64,000 bases of DNA. Source: Sesamum alatum. Taxonomy: Eukaryota > Streptophyta > Magnoliopsida > Lamiales > Pedaliaceae. Below are positions 59,206-64,000 of the stretch, one piece after another (position 1 is the first letter of the stretch; every line of letters starts with the position of its first letter). The position numbers were made by a program, and so were the translations under genes. The stretch covers positions 19,700,979-19,764,978 of the forward strand of contig JACGWO010000011.1 in the NCBI GenBank assembly GCA_034509735.1, given 5' to 3'. The notes beneath the pieces are model-generated. The model was not told the origin of the DNA and did not search any database. It saw only the letters and a list, made by a program, of their open reading frames with translations.

Positions 59206-60225
59206 TGGATATTCCGACACAAAATGCAAGATGTCGTGGTAAGAATAAAAGAAAATGAAAGTATGAGGAAGATGCCAAGCTTGTTGAGGCTCTTTTGGAT
59301 ATGGTAAACGTTGGAGCATATAAAGCTGAAATTTGATTTAAACTTGGTAATCTAAATTATGTGGAAGAACAAATGCAAGTGTCTTTACCTAATTCAGGTT
59401 TGAAGGCCAAACCACATATTGAGTCAAGAATCAAGACTTTATGGAGGGATTTTAATATTGTTTATGACATGTTGAACGGTCCTAAACAAGCGGCTTTGGT
59501 TTTGATCCAATAAAAAAATATGTTACGGTAAAAAAAAGTTGTATGTGAGGCATATCTTCAGGTTCGTAATTTTAACTTATTTACATGTACTCGTGCTGTT
59601 ATTTTTTACATTAACATACAATGAGATTATTTTTCTTGGCAGAGTCATTCTACCCATGTGATTTGGCAAAACAAGCCATTTTCTTTCTAAGATGACTTGC
59701 TTGTTATCTTTGGGAAAGATCGGGCCACTGGAAATAATGCTGAAATTCCTGCTGATATGATGGAAGAGATACAAAGAGAATAAGTTAACAATGATTTGAA
59801 TAATGATGTTCAAACTACTATTGAAAATGGTCTTGAGAACTTGGATGCTTCTATGTCATTCTCTCCTCTACCATCTCCAAGAACTGAAGGGATACAAAAA
59901 AAGAAAAAAAGAAGTAGAAGTGTTGATAACTTGATGATCATGACAGAGGGTATCAAAGAAGCAGCTTCAGTTATTGGAAGCGAAATTGCTCAAGCTAGTC
60001 AACTTTTTAGCAAAGCAATTGTAGTTGAAGCTGAAGTTTCAGGAAAAAAACCCAAAAATTTGATACTGAGATAAGAAACATCCCCAAAATCTCACTCCCA
60101 TAGAAGTTATTAAAGTTGTGTGTCGAATAGCTCAAAACCATGAGTTAACTGACGTATTTTTTAGCATGAACGAAGAAGGAATGGAGCAGTTGGTTGTGGT
60201 TATCTTACATGGTGATATTTAAGGA
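59206..60225 (+). pseudogene. Harbinger ORF1, Myb/SANT-like protein, broken
   Basis: This is the DNA-binding partner of PIF/Harbinger transposases. The N-terminal Myb/SANT-like part reads YEEDAKLVEALLDMVNVGAY then LKAKPHIESRIKTLWRDFNI and VYDMLNGP (about 59256-59485), the trihelix-like domain of the family. After an intron-like stretch come SHSTHVIWQNKPFSF and DDLLVIFGKDRATGNNAEI (about 59643-59750). The C-terminal part (59796-60073) is open: Ser/Pro-rich, then a Lys-rich KKKKRSRSVDNL signal and a helical IKEAASVIGSEIAQASQLFS. Stops at several places make it non-functional. Gene order and orientation fit the neighbouring transposase. Confidence 0.82.
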
Positions 60226-60959
60226 TTTTGTCTAATAGAACAAGTTCGCAAACTTTTAACCTATAGTTTTTTTTAAGTGGATGGAGTAATTCCTTGTCAA
60301 ATAGATGATTATGTTACTAATCGAATATTTAGTTTTAATGTGTTGGAGATGGATTAAACATGAATTATTGACATATATTAGTTTTAATGTGTTAGAGATG
60401 GATTAAAAATGAGTTATGTTACTAACATCTTTTTTTACATTTACTTAGAACATATTGTTTGGTATTAGGTTTAATGGTCAAAATATTATTTTGGTAGTAA
60501 GATGCATTGTGATTAAATTAGATTATTAATTTGGTTGTTCAAATCAATATAATATCTTTTGCAAAAAAAATATTATCTACGTGATCTAGGAAAATAAATA
60601 ATTTTATTATGGATTTTTCTTATTCACATATGACATATTTTATAATTTGCTTATAACCTTGTATATGTAATTTTTGAAAGTACTACTATTATAAAATGCA
60701 TTCAATGTTTCCAAATAAAAATATATTAAAGGGAAAATTTATCATAAAAGTAATTTCATTCCATTACTATCCATTCTTTTCTGATTACCAATCATGTGAA
60801 TGGAATCAACTAAGGAATGTTATTTCCATTGCCTTCTATTTCTTGTGTATACAAATCCCAAGAATGCTATTCAAATATGATTCCTTTTCCCATCCTTATT
60901 CCATTCCTAACTTCATTATATTCCCACTCAATTCCATTTCGACATACCAATCATGCCCT

Positions 60960-61735
60960 TGGAGTGCTCACAATATCTTATAAAGATAAGTTTGTTAGCT
61001 CTAGGATCCAATTTTTCATATTTATGAGAGGTACTATGAAGAAACCCTGTCAACCCTCATGGGCGTAAGCCTTCTAAGTTGGGCTTTCTGCCATGCCATA
61101 ATTCATAGGGAGTCGAAGGAATGGATTTGGAGGGCACACGATTAAATATGTAGGCAGTAGTCAAAATTGCATCTCCCAAAAATGATATTGGAAGATTTGC
61201 TTGGCTCATCATTGATCTGGCTATTTTCAGAAGTGTACAATTCCTTCTCTCTGCAACCCCATTTTGTTGCGGAGTATGTGGAATCATTAATTGCCGTATG
61301 ATTCCTTTTTCCCCACAAACTTGTTTGAATTTCTCAAACACATATTCTCGCTTCTGTCAGTTTTTAGAACTTTAAGGTTCGTATCTGTTTGATTCTCAAC
61401 CTCTACTAAGAATCGCTTATAACAAGCAAGCGCTTCTGAATAGTGAGCTAAGAGATATACTGATCCATAGCACGACTAATCATCAATGAAATTAAAAAAT
61501 AATATGCACCGTGATGTGCTCTCACATTCATTGGCCTGCATATGCCTGAGTGGACTAACTCTAAGGGGTGAGTAGCCCTCTTAGCCATCCCAAAAGAAAG
61601 ACAGGCTTTCCCTATGTGTCCCAATCTCGAGTGCCAATTGACAGAGATATTATCAACAGAAGAAACAACGTAAGAAATGCATTTATTTTCTACCTCTAGC
61701 ATGAAAAAACCATTTTTCATAAGTCCTAAGCTATA
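60960..61735 (-). pseudogene. copia element D, integrase region
   Basis: Minus-strand Ty1/copia. Reading right to left: gag-pre-integrase (MKNGFFMLEVENKCISYV, then WHSRLGHIGKACLSFGMAKR, about 61720-61550), then YYFLISLMISRAMDQYI where the integrase core begins. About 61341-61057 holds FEKFKQVCGEKGIIRQLMI, PHTPQQNGVAERRNCTLLK and TPYELWHGRKPNLEGLRP. The tail DPRANKLIFIRYCEHSKG (about 61010-60960) is where it stops exactly at the Harbinger terminus. RT and RNase H are not found to the left. Stops and frame changes are present. Confidence 0.87.
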
Positions 61736-61744
61736 GAGGTCTCT

Positions 61745-61746
<2 letters not shown>

Positions 61747-61780
<34 letters not shown>
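61747..61780. repeat. 34-nt poly(A) run inside copia D
   Basis: The uninterrupted A run lies between protease and gag-pre-integrase coding sequence. On the element strand it reads as poly(T)/poly-Phe. Probably a homopolymer expansion or a sequencing/assembly artefact. Confidence 0.9.
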
Positions 61781-61782
<2 letters not shown>

Positions 61783-61789
61783 GACAAAC

Positions 61790-62990
61790 CTATTTATTCA
61801 AACAGAAAAGGAAAACCATGTTCCATCAATGTTGTAACTGAAAGTAAATACATCGGATGCTAGGTGTATATTGCACATCACTAAGGAGTAGCTCACGCCC
61901 AAGGCTGAGCTTGAGGTGGTATGAACCAATTCCAAGGACCTCCTCTTGTGCGTTGTTACCCATAGCAATGTAATGGCAGCATGCTGGCACTTGATGGTAA
62001 TCTACAAATCTAGCTCGATCCCTTGTCACATATTTTGTTGCGCCGTATCTGCAATCCAACCAAGGAGAGAATTAGCCACAAAAACTTGTGAGCTCACAAA
62101 AGAACTTGGAGGGCTTGGGTTAGGTCTTACCTTCTTTGGCTCAGCGCAATCACGAGCAAAGTGGCCCATCTTTCGACAGTTATAGCATTTGGCCTTTGCC
62201 ACGTTCTTCTTTCCACCCTATATTCCTTGGCGACGCTTATAGCCTTATCACCTTATGAGGCCAAGTTCTGGATTTGGCTCTAGGTCTGGCTCTGTTTTGC
62301 ACCAGTCAGTTTATTCCAAGGTTTGCCTTTATGGGGCTTGCACTGACCGACATGTGTGACAAGGGCAGCCTGTTGAGCATGTTCGGATTCTCTACGGTCA
62401 GCCTCAAGTTTCAGATGACTGGTGATACTGTCGAACATTTTTATTTGCTTATTGTGCATTAGCACTAGCTTCACGTGTCCCCAAGCCTGCTCAGGTAGTG
62501 ACCAATGCCAGAACTTGTTGTTCATCACTGAGTTCAGTACCGACATTCTGGAGTTCTCGAATCATATCTTTCATCACATCAAAATGTTTTGGGTCAAGCA
62601 CGTATTCATTGAACCTAAGGGTCAAAGCCCTTAGTCTCATAGCCGAAGTGCTACCATATGTGACCTTTAAAAACTTCTCATAACTCTTTGGCCGTTGAAT
62701 ATTACTCATATTCATGGATCAGATTATCGTGCATACAACATAGCATAGTAAAGTGCGCACTCAAATCTTGATCCAGCTACTTATTGTATGCGTCCAATTG
62801 GCGATAATATTGGGCAGTTTGTCATTTTCAGGCTCTACTGACTCAGGCATGCTAGTTATGAGATGATCAAAAATCTTTTTGTGATGCAGGAAATACTGAA
62901 TTTTTCTATACCACACTGCAAAGTTTTGGCCATCTAATTTGGCACTACAGTGGAGGCCAGAAAAAAGCTACATCGATCTTCATTACTATA
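61790..62990 (-). pseudogene. copia element D, gag and protease
   Basis: Minus strand, right to left: a UBN2-type gag (YRKIQYFLHHKKIFDHLI at about 62920-62865; KSYEKFLKVTYGSTSAMRLR and MKDMIRELQNVGTELSDEQQ, 62700-62510; then HVKLVLMHNKQIKMFDSI). A CCHC knuckle follows, CYNCRKMGHFARDC (about 62187-62145). The protease region (about 62065-61830) reads YGATKYVTRDRARFVDYHQV and NNAQEEVLGIGSYHLKL, but the expected Asp-Ser-Gly is altered (D-C-R-Y-G-A). A frame change lies between gag and the knuckle. RNA packaging and polyprotein processing are the family roles, and this copy is inactive. Confidence 0.87.
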
Positions 62991-64000
62991 TTACGTGTGC
63001 ATTCATGTCAGGTACTATTCTATGATCTTATTCTAGATCCAAGTAAAAATTTATTACTTTCTTTAATTCAGTGGGATCGAAAATTTTGAGACCATGCTAA
63101 TAATCATCTCTCATAATAATTATAAATCATAATAAAAATTACCAATCTAAGAATAAAATCGTATATGACCATAAAACATGCCATCAATAATATAAAATAA
63201 ATTGAATTTGGTGATTCATGTTGAAAAACTTTTACGGCCTATGGTAATAATTAGCGAAACATATCCCCAAAATAAAATATATGGCTTCAAAATAGGCTCC
63301 AGAATACATGTCTCATAAAATATAGTACATATGTTTAGGCCTACTACAATCTAGAAAACCAGGGGGATACCACATTATCACCATCTCTATAAATTATTTT
63401 AATCAGATATTAAAAAAAATCCACATTATTCATGAGCACCCGAATTTCAACTCATATGCTATATAACAATAAACACATATAGGCATAATATGCAATTACC
63501 AAGAAATGAAAAAAAAAAAAAAAAAGCACATGTTATCGCCTAAGCTATACGCATTCCTCCAAAATATAATCATAATTTTTGAACTTAGGAAAGAAAAAAA
63601 TCTCTCATAAAGGTCCAATTTCCTTTGTAAAAATTTTATGTTTTATTTTTATCCTCCAAAAATAAGACAAATAGAAAAAAAAAAAAAAAAATCAGTCTGA
63701 GCTGGCTCGGCTCAGCTCACGCCGGATAGCGCCAGCAGGCTAGTGGCCAAACGCCCTGCTGGCGCGCGGCCAACGCGCAATGAGCACGCACTGGCCGCAA
63801 GGCCTAGGCGCCAAAGGCTGACTGCGCGCCAGCCTTTCTTCTTCTTCTTCTTTTTTTTTTTTAACAAAAGCTCCAGCGCCGGTCGTTTTTCCCGCGCCAT
63901 TTTTTTCAACGACTGGTTTTTTCCAACAAAAACTTAGAACAAACATATCTCATTCATTTTAAAGCCATTTTTTATGAATCATATACCATTTTGAACCTAT
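62991..64000 (-). other. copia element D leader, running off the window
   Basis: Upstream of the D gag on the minus strand: AT-rich non-coding sequence (63000-63690), poly(A) stretches (63511-63526, 63676-63690), and then a GC-rich block with GCGCGC and GCCAGC motifs (63700-63835). The block resembles in style the leader blocks of elements A and B. A CTT/poly-T tract follows (63836-63862). Open frames over the GC block on both strands are composition effects. The primer-binding site and LTR would lie beyond 64000. Confidence 0.5.

Larger units (their letters stand above)
57164..60958 (+). mobile_element. PIF/Harbinger DNA transposon, decayed, with both genes
   Basis: The right terminus is well placed. 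The minus strand reads GGGCATGATTGGTATGTCG immediately next to interrupted copia D coding sequence, and the GGAATGGAATAAGG-type subterminal text is typical of PIF/Tourist elements. A weaker left match, GGGTAGTTTGGTTTTAT at 57164, is proposed as the other end. A 3-bp duplication is not evident, so the left boundary is tentative. The two genes inside have the same orientation, the usual Harbinger layout of transposase plus Myb/SANT-like partner. Confidence 0.65.

Noticed and set aside
63712..63946. GC-rich open frames on both strands near the right edge
   Set aside because: Composition effect of a GC block plus CTT/poly-T tract in the probable leader of copia D.

Overview
The window looks like repeat-dominated, non-coding intergenic DNA from a plant nuclear genome, most likely a eudicot. 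The evidence is AT-rich background, spliceosomal introns inside transposase genes, plant-type Ty1/copia, CACTA, Mutator-like, PIF/Harbinger, LINE and SINE elements, and a plant-type tRNA-Ser gene. I found no intact host protein-coding gene. Almost every coding-like stretch is a decayed transposable-element gene with stops and frameshifts. A 500-N block marks an assembly gap.

Region by region. 0.5-1.5 kb: dead Mutator-like transposase, followed by two small Mutator-type MITEs with 8-bp target-site duplications (1.6-2.1 and 3.6-4.0 kb). 4.7-20.2 kb: minus-strand Ty1/copia array in which about 2-kb LTRs and internal regions alternate (LTR, A interior, clipped LTR, B gag-protease, LTR, C pol). 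It ends at a CACTA-like terminus. 20.4-27.8 kb: AT-rich spacer with small inverted-repeat elements, a SINE copy and the gap. 27.9-33.7 kb: short CACTA-type element carrying a nested 5.3-kb L1-type LINE with a 15-bp duplication and poly(A). 33.8-35.8 kb: another MITE and three more SINE copies. 36.4-37.6 kb: long-TIR element with an 8-bp duplication and a GC-rich passenger. 38.6-41.0 kb: CACTA terminus with GGAACGGT-type repeats and a five-exon Transposase_24 pseudogene.

42.2-54.5 kb is the clearest story, a three-deep nest. A minus-strand copia (F) was interrupted by a plus-strand small-LTR copia (E; 5-bp duplication CTTAT). E was later interrupted by a 4.6-kb CACTA element (3-bp duplication GCT), which itself contains a tRNA-Ser(GCT) gene and intron-exon-like passenger sequence but no transposase. 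54.8-56.8 kb: solo LTR of the 5-17 kb copia family. 57.2-60.96 kb: decayed PIF/Harbinger element with both its transposase and Myb/SANT-like genes. 61-64 kb: a fourth minus-strand copia, cut by the Harbinger end.

The genes do not form a cellular pathway. Their relationships are insertional, and the order of nesting gives a relative history. No novel biological system could be supported. The best second looks are the three-level nest with the tRNA inside it, the LTR-interior-LTR array, the GC-rich passenger in the Mutator-type element, and the four-copy SINE family.
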